DNA of 64,000 bases from an uncultured Mycoplasmatota bacterium (GTDB lineage: Bacteria; Bacillota_I; Bacilli_A; RF39; UBA660). The translations under genes were made by a program, and so were the position numbers. Below the pieces are notes generated by a model. That model made no database searches, was not told the DNA's origin, and saw only the letters and a list, made by a program, of their open reading frames with translations. The stretch lies in contig URZY01000001.1 of the NCBI GenBank assembly GCA_900552495.1, forward strand, positions 165,022 to 229,021, read 5' to 3'. This document shows, piece by piece, positions 24,450 to 33,791 of the stretch. Every line of letters begins with the position of its first letter. Positions within the stretch are counted from its first letter, which is position 1.

Positions 24450-25505
24450 ATGTTGGCAACAATATTAAACATTTTATTATTTATTTTAATTTTAGGATTT
24501 ATTGTTTTTGTGCATGAACTTGGTCATTTTATGATGGCTAAATTAAATGGGGTTTATGTTTATGAATTTTCGATTGGAATGGGACCAAAACTATTTGGTT
24601 GGAAAGGTAAAGAAACAGAATATAGTTTGAGATTAGTTCCAATTGGTGGTTTTTGTGCGATAGCAGGTGAGAATGTTGAGGACGATGAGGTAAAAAAAGT
24701 TCCAAAAAAAAGAAGATTACAAGCGAAAAGTGCTTGGCAAAGATTTTTGATTATGTTTTTTGGAGCAGGTAATAACTTTATTTCCGCAATATTGATTTTG
24801 TTTTTAATGGCCTTAATTTGGGGTGGAACTACTATGAATGCTTCTATTGGAAGTGTTGAGAAGGGATATCCCGCAGCTTCTGTTGGAATGACAGCCGGGG
24901 ATGTAATTGTTGAATTTAATGGACATAAAATAACTAGTAGCGATGATTTAGCCTTATATATGGCCGTTGCTAAGCCAACGGAGAAAAATACATTTGTTGT
25001 GGAAAAGGAAGATGGAAGTAAAGAGACATATAAAGTTAAGCCTAAAAAGGTAAAAAAAGATGATGAAGTAACTTATGCTTATGGCATTACTATTAAAAAT
25101 GAGAAAACAACGGGTTTTGTTAATGCAATAAAGTATACTGGAAAAAAGACAGTGTCAGTCTTTAAACAAATGGCTATCACAGTAGGGTATCTATTTAGTG
25201 GGGGTCTTAGTTTGAATCAATTGAGTGGACCGGTTGGAATTTACTCTGTAGTAGGTGATTCCGCTCAAGCAGGATTTCAAAATGTTTTATATTTAATTGC
25301 TTTTTTAAGTATTAATGTAGGCTTTATTAACTTATTACCTTTGCCTGCATTTGATGGTGGACATATATTATTTATAATTATTGAGAAAATAAAAGGATCT
25401 CCAGTTGATCCAGAGTTAGAAAATAAGATTCATATGATCGGCATGTTCTTATTACTACTATTAATGTTCATTATTACGGTTAATGATATTATTAAGTTAT
25501 TTTAA
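24450..25505 (+). CDS. rseP: Site-2 zinc protease RseP/RasP
   Basis: The 351-residue membrane metalloprotease has HELGH (about residues 22-26) in the first transmembrane helix, a PDZ domain (about residues 125-210, with GYPAASVGMTAGDVIVEFNG) and the LPLPAFDGGH motif near the C-terminus. It performs intramembrane cleavage of anti-sigma factors and signal peptide remnants. An ECF sigma/anti-sigma pair at 61960-63210 is a possible client, by inference only. It ends the uppS-cdsA operon with a terminator. Confidence 0.95.
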   Translation: MLATILNILLFILILGFIVFVHELGHFMMAKLNGVYVYEFSIGMGPKLFGWKGKETEYSLRLVPIGGFCAIAGENVEDDEVKKVPKKRRLQAKSAWQRFLIMFFGAGNNFISAILILFLMALIWGGTTMNASIGSVEKGYPAASVGMTAGDVIVEFNGHKITSSDDLALYMAVAKPTEKNTFVVEKEDGSKETYKVKPKKVKKDDEVTYAYGITIKNEKTTGFVNAIKYTGKKTVSVFKQMAITVGYLFSGGLSLNQLSGPVGIYSVVGDSAQAGFQNVLYLIAFLSINVGFINLLPLPAFDGGHILFIIIEKIKGSPVDPELENKIHMIGMFLLLLLMFIITVNDIIKLF

Positions 25506-25530
25506 GAATAGAGAAATCTATTCTTTTATT
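25504..25530 (+). terminator. Terminator of uppS-cdsA-rseP
   Basis: AAGAATAGA (25504-25512) pairs with TCTATTCTT (25517-25525), then T-rich. Confidence 0.75.
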
Positions 25531-25546
25531 TTAAGGAGTTGGACTT

Positions 25547-27655
25547 ATGAAATGTAAAACCTGTGGAAATGAGGTAAAAGATGGTGCTGTTTTTTGTTCC
25601 GTATGTGGGTCAAGATTAATGGTTGAAGGATTGCGGAGTAAGCATGAAACAGCTTATTTAGAGGTACCATTGGAAATAACAAAGCCACAAAAAAAAGAAA
25701 ATAAAAAGTCTAGTGGTTGTGGTGGCTGCTTAGTTTCTTTGATAATTATTATTTTATTGGTAATTGGTAGTGTAAAAGGAGTAAGTTGGTATAGAGAATA
25801 CGTGTATAATAAGGTTGTTGAAAAGTCCTTATTAGTTAATGATCAAACAGTGGAAGAGCTTGATAGTGCTTCCAAAAAGCAGGATTGGAATAATGATGGG
25901 ATTATTAATGAAGAAGCTGAAAAAAGAGGACTAAATATAACAGCAGATGATAGTGATGGGGATGGACTTAGTGACTATGATGAAATAAATATTTATAAAA
26001 GTAATCCACTTAAGTACTCTACAGCAGATGATATTTATAGTGATGGGTATAAGGTTTTTTTGGGTTATGATTTAAAGAAAAGATATGAAACTTTTACAAT
26101 ATTAGAAACGGTTAATCCAAAAGTAAAAGTAGAGATAGATAATGCTTACGATATGCAATTTGTTTATAAGGAATATCATGGTTTAATACCGGAAGGTTAT
26201 TATTTGGGATTTCAACCATTTAGATTGTTTTCTTTTAGTGGTGAGATAAATGTTGAACTGGATAATCCAAATAACTATCAAGTTTTAAGTTATGATATTA
26301 TTACAAATAAAATAAAAAAGATAAGTAGTAAACAAGAGAATGAAAATTTAGTATTTACGGTTAAAGATGATAATCCAATTTTAATTGTTTATAAAGATAG
26401 TGTTATTAAGAAGATGGATAGTTCTAGTGTTGCGATGATAAATGGAAACTATGATAATGAACAAAAAAAAGAATACTTTGTGGTGGCTTTTCCCTTTTTA
26501 ACAAAGATTTTTAAACAACCAATTTATATTTTTGAGTTTAATAATGGTCTTGTTCAAGAAAGTGATGAGACGATAGCTGATGATATTAATGGCAAGATTG
26601 GTGATAAATTTAGTGTAAAACATCATTACACTAATGAAAAAGAAATTGAATTTATTGAAGGTTTGTTGGGTCAACTTGATAGTGAGGTTTATAATAATGT
26701 AGCTAATGAAAATAAAACATTTGTAGACTATATTGTGGTATATAAGAGAGTTTCTAGTGAAGAGGAATTATATGAGTACTTAAATGTTAATTTTGGTGGT
26801 AAAGAAAAGAGTGCGGAAACTGTAAAAGAAAAGGATAAGAAAGAGAATAATATTAACTGTACTTATTGTGCCGATAGTGATTTTAAGGTTGATTCTAATG
26901 CTTTTGTTTTTCAAAACGTAAAAACTAAGAAATCTACTGGTGGAGTAGGGATGGGATTTAGTTATATGACTACGCAAATTTACAATAACGGGGGAATTCC
27001 TAAAAGCTTAGAAGATATATATATAATGGATAGTGATAGTTATACCACTATTTGGAACAAAAATCTTTATAATTATAAGCCAACTGAAAAGGCATTAATG
27101 GATTATGCTGATGAAGTTAAAAATAATGAGGAGATACTTAATTCTAAAAAAATGAATAAACCGGATAGTGAAGTTGTGAAAGCGCTAGAGTATTATGATA
27201 ATTATTTTAATGATAGAGTAAGACTTAATAGGTATGGTTGGGAATGGAATAGTTCATTTGAAAAATATTCTTATATTGAAGAAGACACAATAAAAAAAGT
27301 AATTAAGGAGTTTAAAGAAGGAAAAATAGTAAGTGTAGTTTTACTTTCGGATAAGCAACATGCGTTGAATGCATATAAAATTGTTGAGGATGAAGATGAT
27401 TCTGATATATTGTATTTAAAGGTCTATGATAGTAATTTCCCTAATGATATGTTTTTTAGAGCAGATAGTAGTAAAAAGGTAAAGTATGACATTAATATTA
27501 CTTTAAAAAGAGTTTATGAAAGGACTTGGTCAGGGACAAAGGTAAAATATGTTTATTATTACAATCCAATAAATAGTGATAAATATAAGTTTGAGACTTT
27601 AAGTAAAACATATGATGGGATATTGTTTGTTGATACGTTAGATAATGTTTTATAG
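25547..27655 (+). CDS. Membrane-anchored protein with zinc ribbon, calcium-binding loops and papain-like C-terminal domain
   Basis: The 702-residue protein starts with a zinc ribbon CKTCG-x10-CSVCG (residues 2-20), then a transmembrane helix (about residues 58-80). Extracytoplasmic Asp-rich loops follow (DWNNDGIINEEAE, DDSDGDGLSDYDE), resembling EF-hand/dockerin or thrombospondin type 3 calcium sites. The C-terminal 200 residues show a GVGMGFSYMTTQIYNNGG segment and a later KQHALNAYKIVED...YDSNFP. These recall C39/papain-like proteins with Cys-His-Asn, but the position expected to be the catalytic Cys is Gly or Val. It may be a catalytically dead surface binding protein. The family is uncertain. 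Confidence 0.65.
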   Translation: MKCKTCGNEVKDGAVFCSVCGSRLMVEGLRSKHETAYLEVPLEITKPQKKENKKSSGCGGCLVSLIIIILLVIGSVKGVSWYREYVYNKVVEKSLLVNDQTVEELDSASKKQDWNNDGIINEEAEKRGLNITADDSDGDGLSDYDEINIYKSNPLKYSTADDIYSDGYKVFLGYDLKKRYETFTILETVNPKVKVEIDNAYDMQFVYKEYHGLIPEGYYLGFQPFRLFSFSGEINVELDNPNNYQVLSYDIITNKIKKISSKQENENLVFTVKDDNPILIVYKDSVIKKMDSSSVAMINGNYDNEQKKEYFVVAFPFLTKIFKQPIYIFEFNNGLVQESDETIADDINGKIGDKFSVKHHYTNEKEIEFIEGLLGQLDSEVYNNVANENKTFVDYIVVYKRVSSEEELYEYLNVNFGGKEKSAETVKEKDKKENNINCTYCADSDFKVDSNAFVFQNVKTKKSTGGVGMGFSYMTTQIYNNGGIPKSLEDIYIMDSDSYTTIWNKNLYNYKPTEKALMDYADEVKNNEEILNSKKMNKPDSEVVKALEYYDNYFNDRVRLNRYGWEWNSSFEKYSYIEEDTIKKVIKEFKEGKIVSVVLLSDKQHALNAYKIVEDEDDSDILYLKVYDSNFPNDMFFRADSSKKVKYDINITLKRVYERTWSGTKVKYVYYYNPINSDKYKFETLSKTYDGILFVDTLDNVL

Positions 27656-27690
27656 GAGAAATCTTTTATATGATTTCTTCTTTTATTTTG
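27655..27690 (+). terminator. Terminator before priA
   Basis: GGAGAAATC (27655-27663) pairs with GATTTCTTC (27672-27680), then T-rich. Confidence 0.7.
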
Positions 27691-27718
27691 ATATAATTTT
27701 ATTAGAGGAGGTGATACT

Positions 27719-29890
27719 TTGGTTATTGGTGTATTAGTCGAATTATCTAATAAAAATATTGATAAGGTATTTGATTATAAAGTACCAGAAGATTTGGAAA
27801 CTGATATAAAGATTGGAATTAGAGTAGAAGTTCCATTTGGAAAACAGGTATTAGATGGATTTGTTTTAGAAATAAAGGAAAATGAATCAATAGGCTATAA
27901 ACTGCGAGAAATTATTCGAATAAAAGATAAAGAAATCGTTTTAAATACGGAACTTTTGGAATTAGGTAAAATAATGCAAGAGAATACCTTAGCTACATTA
28001 ATAAGTTGTTATCAGGTGATGTTACCAAAGGGATTAAAAGCTTCTAATGGAACAGTAGTTAGTAAAAGATATGATATTTTTTATAGAGTGAATGATAGTT
28101 TTGCTGGAAAGTTAACCGGTAAACAAGAAGAAATTGTTAGTTTTATTAGAGAAAATAAAATAGTAAAAAAGGAAATGTTGTGTAATTTTTCTAGTAATAT
28201 ATTAGGGACATTAGTGAAAAAAGGTGTTTTGCTTATAGAAAAAAGAGAACATTATCGATTAAGTTATGATAAAGAGCTAGGTACAAAAATGCAACTTACA
28301 AATGATCAAGAAAGAGTTGTTTTAGAAGTTTTACAGGAGACGAATTTTAAGCCTTATTTGTTGCATGGGGTAACGGGAAGTGGGAAAACAGAGGTTTATA
28401 TGGAATTAATTGAAGATGCGTTAAATAGAGGAAAAAGTAGCATTATGTTGGTTCCAGAAATTAGTTTGACACCACAAATGGTTGAAAGATTTCAAAAGAG
28501 ATTTGGTGATAATATTGCGGCTTTACATTCGGCTTTATCGGATGGTGAGAAATATGATGAATGGCGAAGGATTGAAAGAGGAGAGGCCGTAATTGTAATT
28601 GGTGCAAGAAGTGCTATTTTTGCTCCCTTAGATAACATAGGGATGATTATTATTGATGAGGAACATAGTGATTCCTATAAGCAGAGTGATTCTAACCCAC
28701 GATATAATGCGAAGGATATAGCCTTGGTTCGAGCTAAATACCATAATTGTCCGGTTATTTTTGGTAGTGCAACACCTTCGCTAGAAATAATGGCTCGGGC
28801 TCAAAAAGGAGTCTATAAGTACTTAAGTTTGCCAAATAGAGTAAATGGAAAAAAATTACCTCTAGTTCGAATTATTGATATGAATGAGGAAATAAAAAAA
28901 AGTAAGGGACATTTTTCAAGAAATTTAATAACGGCAATTGCTGATAAATTAAAAAAAGGAGAACAAATAATTTTACTTCTTAATAGAAGAGGATATGCAT
29001 CAATTGTGACTTGTAAAAATTGTGGTTATACATTTAAATGTCCTAATTGTGATATTTCGTTGACTTTTCATAAGAGTAGTAATACAATGCGTTGTCATTA
29101 TTGTGGATACGGGACTAAAGTATATGATATCTGTCCTGAATGTTCGGAAAAGGCTATAAGTGATTTAGGTGTTGGGACCCAGCGTATAGAAGAAGAACTG
29201 AACGAACTTTTTGGAGAGGCAAGAATTTTAAGAATGGATGTTGATACTACTAGTCGTAAGGGAGCTCACGAAAAGATGATTAATGCTTTTAAAAATCATG
29301 AATATGATATTTTATTGGGAACGCAAATTGTAGCTAAGGGATTAGATTTTTCGAATGTAACTTTAGTTGGGGTTATAAATGCTGACACATCGCTTAACAT
29401 TCCCGATTTTAGGAGTAGTGAAAATACTTTTGCTTTACTTAGTCAAGTTGCGGGAAGGAGTGGCCGAAGTGAAAAAAGTGGTGAAGTAATAATTCAAACA
29501 TTTAATCCGGAACATTATGCAATTAGTTATACTAAAACGCACGATTATATAGGATTTTATAATAAAGAGATGTATATTAGGAAAACACTTAAATATCCGC
29601 CTTTTTATTATTTATGTTATATTAAAATCAGTGGTAAAAAAGTAGATGAGGTAGGGAATGAGGCTGAAAAAATTAAACGTGCTTTAGTGAGAAATTTATA
29701 TAATACAACAGTTTTGGGACCTACTCCAGCAACAATTTTTAGAGTAAATAATATTTATCGTTATGGAATTATTTTAAAATATAAAAAAGAAGATAGATTA
29801 AAAGAGACATTAGAAAAAATATTAGAGTATTATAAGGCAAAAACTAATATAAAAATTGATGTTGATTTTAATCCTAGTCAAATTTATTAA
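27719..29890 (+). CDS. priA: Primosomal replication restart helicase PriA
   Basis: The 723-residue superfamily 2 helicase starts at TTG after GAGGAGGTGATAC. It has an N-terminal DNA-binding domain (FDYKVPEDLE..., VEVPFGKQVLDGFV), Walker A GVTGSGKTEVY (about residue 220), DEEHSDSYKQ (Walker B), and a zinc-binding insert with eight cysteines (CKNCGYTFKCPNCD...CHYCGYGTKVYDICPECSE). Motif VI QVAGRSGRSEKSG is also clear. It restarts stalled replication forks. It heads the priA-fmt-rlmN-prpC-prkC-rsgA-rpe region, but def, the usual follower, is not present. Confidence 0.96.
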   Translation: MVIGVLVELSNKNIDKVFDYKVPEDLETDIKIGIRVEVPFGKQVLDGFVLEIKENESIGYKLREIIRIKDKEIVLNTELLELGKIMQENTLATLISCYQVMLPKGLKASNGTVVSKRYDIFYRVNDSFAGKLTGKQEEIVSFIRENKIVKKEMLCNFSSNILGTLVKKGVLLIEKREHYRLSYDKELGTKMQLTNDQERVVLEVLQETNFKPYLLHGVTGSGKTEVYMELIEDALNRGKSSIMLVPEISLTPQMVERFQKRFGDNIAALHSALSDGEKYDEWRRIERGEAVIVIGARSAIFAPLDNIGMIIIDEEHSDSYKQSDSNPRYNAKDIALVRAKYHNCPVIFGSATPSLEIMARAQKGVYKYLSLPNRVNGKKLPLVRIIDMNEEIKKSKGHFSRNLITAIADKLKKGEQIILLLNRRGYASIVTCKNCGYTFKCPNCDISLTFHKSSNTMRCHYCGYGTKVYDICPECSEKAISDLGVGTQRIEEELNELFGEARILRMDVDTTSRKGAHEKMINAFKNHEYDILLGTQIVAKGLDFSNVTLVGVINADTSLNIPDFRSSENTFALLSQVAGRSGRSEKSGEVIIQTFNPEHYAISYTKTHDYIGFYNKEMYIRKTLKYPPFYYLCYIKISGKKVDEVGNEAEKIKRALVRNLYNTTVLGPTPATIFRVNNIYRYGIILKYKKEDRLKETLEKILEYYKAKTNIKIDVDFNPSQIY

Positions 29891-29929
29891 TTTATGTTAT
29901 TATTAAAGATGATAGAGAGGTGAGTCAAG

Positions 29930-30238
29930 ATGAGTTTCTTCGATGATAACTTTTACAAAGAACTTGATAAAGATATAGATGTAGATTCTGAGGATAATGA
30001 TGATACTTTTTCTAATGATGAGACACAAGATTCTTATTTTCCGGATAACATGAATTTGGAAGTTAATAAACGCAATAAAGAAACCTTTAACAACTTGATG
30101 GATAATGCCTCATTTAAAACTGATGGTTATTGGGATATTAATAACCCAGTAGTTAAAATAGTTTTATTTTCTTTATTTATAATTATAGTAGTAGGTTTAC
30201 TATATTATATAATTGGTTGGTTTAATATGATCGGATAA
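29930..30238 (+). CDS. Small acidic single-pass membrane protein
   Basis: The 102-residue protein has a strongly acidic N-terminal half (many Asp/Glu/Asn) and one C-terminal transmembrane helix (about residues 76-97), a tail-anchored layout with the acidic part in the cytosol. There are no recognisable motifs. It occupies part of the interval where B. subtilis has def. Confidence 0.65.
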   Translation: MSFFDDNFYKELDKDIDVDSEDNDDTFSNDETQDSYFPDNMNLEVNKRNKETFNNLMDNASFKTDGYWDINNPVVKIVLFSLFIIIVVGLLYYIIGWFNMIG

Positions 30239-30263
30239 AAACCAATAGTGGTGGTGGTTTAGT

Positions 30264-31433
30264 GTGTTAGATAGTTTACTAGAACGAGAAGATGTAAAAA
30301 AAATATTAGTCGATATTTGTAATAGTGCTAGATATTATGCGAAAGAGACGAGTAGTTCGATGGGATACCAAATGTATTCTGGAAGTAGTCAACTATTGTT
30401 TTTGTTTTATGATGCTTTATTTAAATATAAATTGATAATTGAAGAAATGTATTATTTTAATGATTTTTTAGAACAAGTTGATAAATTGATTAGAAAAATT
30501 GATAGTTTTTCAGAAATTGGTTATGGTATTAATAGGATTATTGGAAGGGTTTGTGCATATAAGTTAGGTATTAATGATATAGATACTGATTATGCAAAAG
30601 AGACCGTATTAAGATATATATATGATAAGTATATAGTTAATGGATATTTTATTCATGGCTATACACCACATTATTATAGTAGTATTTTGGAAAATGGATT
30701 TTCTCCGGAAAATTATAAGAATTTATATGCTAAGTTTCGAAATGTACAAAATATTTTAAAGGAGAAGAAACATTTGAGTTTAATGGATAAAGATTTTGAT
30801 GCAGAAGCAGTTTCTTTTACAGATAGTTTTCTGATGGGGTGCTATTATTCTGTTAACTCACCAATGTATTTTTCTAAATTGGTTTCGAAAAATGAATTTA
30901 TTGATGATGATTTATCTTTAGATGCTTATGCAATGGGAGATTATGAACTATGTTTAAAAAATCTATATAAAGTATGTGCTAAACTAAAACTTAATGATAC
31001 TGAGAAGTATATATTTTTAGATGCATTTAAGAGTGAATGGAAGTTGTTAGAGAAAAACTCTAGTACAATTAGTTTAATGTTGATTACGAGGAGTAGTTTA
31101 GGAGTAGATTTTGATATTGATAAATTTATTACAGAAGTAAAGGATAATAGTTTTATTGAGGCAGTTTGTAAGTTGTTAGGGCAAAGGAGTAATGTTTTAG
31201 TATCTAAATATATTAGAAAAGATGATATTACTTTACTTAATTTAAGTAGTTCAAAGAAGTATACAAAAGAAGAGAAAAAAGATAGTTTGGCAGTAGAACT
31301 TGAAAGAACTTTTATAAGAAGTGATGATGAGTTTGCTTTTTCTAATACTTATGGTAAAGTATCTATATTGTTATTAGTTGGGACAATGTGTATAACAATT
31401 GGAGTAATTTTAACGATGCTTAGTTTTAGCTAA
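30264..31433 (+). CDS. Tail-anchored protein of unknown function
   Basis: The start is GTG 30264 after GTGGTGGTTTA; the product is 389 residues, mostly helical, with one C-terminal transmembrane segment (about residues 365-386). The segment YFIHGYTPHYYSSILENGFSP, followed further on by AEAVSFTDSFLMGCYYSVNSP, is reminiscent of the NAD-binding core of KptA/ADP-ribosyltransferase folds (H-x-T...SI...G, then a second strand), but I see no clear catalytic Glu. I therefore call it unknown. It may act with the preceding small membrane protein. Confidence 0.65.
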   Translation: MLDSLLEREDVKKILVDICNSARYYAKETSSSMGYQMYSGSSQLLFLFYDALFKYKLIIEEMYYFNDFLEQVDKLIRKIDSFSEIGYGINRIIGRVCAYKLGINDIDTDYAKETVLRYIYDKYIVNGYFIHGYTPHYYSSILENGFSPENYKNLYAKFRNVQNILKEKKHLSLMDKDFDAEAVSFTDSFLMGCYYSVNSPMYFSKLVSKNEFIDDDLSLDAYAMGDYELCLKNLYKVCAKLKLNDTEKYIFLDAFKSEWKLLEKNSSTISLMLITRSSLGVDFDIDKFITEVKDNSFIEAVCKLLGQRSNVLVSKYIRKDDITLLNLSSSKKYTKEEKKDSLAVELERTFIRSDDEFAFSNTYGKVSILLLVGTMCITIGVILTMLSFS

Positions 31434-31455
31434 AAATTAGGGAGGGGGCTTATAT

Positions 31456-32391
31456 ATGAATAAGACACGAATAGTATTTATGGGAACGCCAGATTTTGCA
31501 GTTCCTATATTAGAAGGGTTAATTGAAAATTATGAGGTCGTAGGAGTTGTGTCACAGCCGGATAAAAAGGTTGGTCGTCATCAAGAAGTAGTAATGACAC
31601 CGGTGAAGGAAGCAGCATTAAAGAAAAACATTTTGGTGTTACAACCAGAAAAAATTAGAGAAGATTATGAAGAAATATTGGCACTTAATCCAGATATTAT
31701 TGTTACTTGTGCTTATGGTCAAATAATTCCAAAGGCAATTTTAGATTATCCTAAATTAGGCTGTATTAATGTTCACGCCTCACTTTTACCAAAATTAAGG
31801 GGTGGAGCACCAATCCATAGAGCAATTATTGAAGGATATGAGAAAACAGGAATTACAATTATGTATATGGATGTAAAAATGGATAGTGGAGATATTATTA
31901 GTCAAAGTGAAACTACAATTACAGCAGATGATAATTTAGAAAGTTTACATGATCGTTTAAGCTTAATGGGAAAAGAATTATTGTTGGAAAGTCTACCAAA
32001 TATTATTCAAAAAACAAATAAACGTATTAAGCAAAAAGAGGAAGAAGTAACGTTTGGTTATAATATTAAAAGAGAAGAAGAACATATTGATTTTGATAAA
32101 CCAAGTTTAGAAATTTTTAATCTAATTAGAGGCTTATCACCAGTACCTGGAGCTAATGCTATTTTTGAGGGTAAAGAAATGAAAATATATACAGCTGTTA
32201 TTGGAAAGGAAAAATCTTTGAAGAAAGCTGGAGAAATTATTAATATTTATAAGGATGGAATAGGAGTTGCGACAGGAGATGGGGAAATTATTTTAACTAA
32301 TATTAAGCCATTTGGAAAGAAAAGAATGGATGTAAGAAGTTATTTGAATGGAATTAACAAAGAAAGTTTAATTGGGAAGGTATTTGAATAA
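31456..32391 (+). CDS. fmt: Methionyl-tRNA formyltransferase
   Basis: The 311-residue product begins RIVFMGTPDFAVPILEGL and contains NVHASLLPKLRGGAPIHRAI (formyl-folate binding loop with the catalytic Asn/His) and ITIMYMDVKMDSGDI. A C-terminal oligonucleotide-binding domain follows. It formylates initiator Met-tRNA using 10-formyl-THF. The ribosome site GGGAGGGGG is strong. Usually paired with def, it stands here without it. It overlaps the next gene at TAATG. Confidence 0.96.
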   Translation: MNKTRIVFMGTPDFAVPILEGLIENYEVVGVVSQPDKKVGRHQEVVMTPVKEAALKKNILVLQPEKIREDYEEILALNPDIIVTCAYGQIIPKAILDYPKLGCINVHASLLPKLRGGAPIHRAIIEGYEKTGITIMYMDVKMDSGDIISQSETTITADDNLESLHDRLSLMGKELLLESLPNIIQKTNKRIKQKEEEVTFGYNIKREEEHIDFDKPSLEIFNLIRGLSPVPGANAIFEGKEMKIYTAVIGKEKSLKKAGEIINIYKDGIGVATGDGEIILTNIKPFGKKRMDVRSYLNGINKESLIGKVFE

Positions 32392-33128
32392 TGAAACGGA
32401 AAAAAAGAAATGAAGAAAGCGAAGAACAACTTAATTTAAAAAAATTAATGTCAACACCTAGGGGGAAGGCTGTGGTGTTTTTTGGAGCGTACTTTGTATT
32501 CTTTTTACTTATTGCTATTGCAGCAAGGACGGGCGGACCTGCTTATGGTGATTCTCGAAATAGAAAATATCAGACGGGGACAGAAAATAGATTTAGTTAT
32601 GCAAGTATTGAAAGTAATAATTTTAATTTTCAATATACAATTGATATAGATGGAGTTGCGAGTACTTACACTGGTGTTAGAACTGGAAAAAAGGAACGAA
32701 TAATTAGTTTTGATAAAAAGGAATATTATTTGGAAAATGGTAATTATTTTCTTAATAGTAATGGCTTGTGGCTTAAGGCTGAGAATCCTTATAAGTATAC
32801 AGAATTTTATGAAGTAAATATTATTAAAGAGTTAGTTCAACAGGCTACGTATATGTCTAATACAAATTATGAAAGTGGAAGAAGTGTTTATAATTATAGT
32901 ATTAGTTCAGCTACTATTTCTAAGTTATTAGAAAATAAAGATATAGATATTTTTGAGGAACCAAATGAAATTATAATTGGTGCTGATGAAGATAATTATG
33001 TTAATTCAGTTAAATATGTGTTGGATAGTTATTGTAAAGTTAGAGGAATTTGTGTAAATAGTATGTCAATCACTTTGAATTATGAGCAATATGGAAAAAT
33101 AGAAGAGCTTACTAGTCCTTTGGAGTGA
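32391..33128 (+). CDS. Single-pass membrane protein, unknown
   Basis: The 245-residue protein has a basic/acidic cytoplasmic N-terminus, one transmembrane helix (about residues 28-46) and an extracytoplasmic domain of about 195 residues rich in Tyr, Asn and Ser, with beta-strand alternation and two cysteines near the end (DSYCKVRGICVNS). I know no family for it. Its ATG overlaps the fmt stop, so it is in the fmt transcript. It sits where rsmB (sun) lies in Bacillus. Confidence 0.65.
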   Translation: MKRKKRNEESEEQLNLKKLMSTPRGKAVVFFGAYFVFFLLIAIAARTGGPAYGDSRNRKYQTGTENRFSYASIESNNFNFQYTIDIDGVASTYTGVRTGKKERIISFDKKEYYLENGNYFLNSNGLWLKAENPYKYTEFYEVNIIKELVQQATYMSNTNYESGRSVYNYSISSATISKLLENKDIDIFEEPNEIIIGADEDNYVNSVKYVLDSYCKVRGICVNSMSITLNYEQYGKIEELTSPLE

Positions 33129-33154
33129 TACAATTTTAGGTAGAGGTGATAATC

Positions 33155-33706
33155 ATGAATAAGGTAATGGATTTTGGTTATGAAAAAGAGTTTTTTAGTT
33201 TTTATAATAAAAAGTTTACGACTTATTCTATTATTGCGGTAGTTTTTTTGCTGATTTTGGGGATAATTATTTCGGATTTGGTATTGATGCTGGAGATAAT
33301 TGGCGTTTGTTCAATCTTATTTATTGCTTTAGGAGCAAGAACAATTGCAATTTCTAGGGAAAAAAGTTTTTTTAAGAAAAATGGAAAAAAGTGCGTTGGT
33401 TTAATTAAAGGAATGAAGATTGATGAGGCTTATAATTATGCTAATGATGATTTTGAGGATATTGATGATATACATTTAGTAATAGAATATACTAATCCTT
33501 ATACTAACTGTTTAGCGAGGTTTGTATGTGGTCCTTTAAGGGGAAATCCTTATAGTCATTTAAAATCATTAAAAGTTGATGTTTATGTATTAGAAGATGG
33601 TAGGGCTTATGCTACCAATTTTAAGAAAATTAAGAAGTCAAAAGATGCAATTAAATATCATGATGAGGAATTAAAAGCTAAGTTGACGGAAGTTGTTGAA
33701 AAGTAA
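33155..33706 (+). CDS. Two-helix membrane protein, unknown
   Basis: The start is ATG 33155 after GAGGTGATA; an in-frame GTG at 33146 lies in the ribosome site. The product is 183 residues with two closely spaced membrane helices (about residues 22-62) and a C-terminal beta-rich cytoplasmic domain (VGLIKGMKIDEAY, HLVIEYTNPYT, LKVDVYVLEDGRAYATNF). This resembles DUF3592-type proteins in layout (membrane hairpin plus beta domain). It is probably part of the fmt-rlmN transcript. Confidence 0.6.
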   Translation: MNKVMDFGYEKEFFSFYNKKFTTYSIIAVVFLLILGIIISDLVLMLEIIGVCSILFIALGARTIAISREKSFFKKNGKKCVGLIKGMKIDEAYNYANDDFEDIDDIHLVIEYTNPYTNCLARFVCGPLRGNPYSHLKSLKVDVYVLEDGRAYATNFKKIKKSKDAIKYHDEELKAKLTEVVEK

Positions 33707-33791
33707 GACTGCTAGTCGGATGATTAGTAGTTTTTGCTTTATTTTTAGGAAGAAAAAAAGTATAATATTAGTTATGATGGAGGGAAACGCG

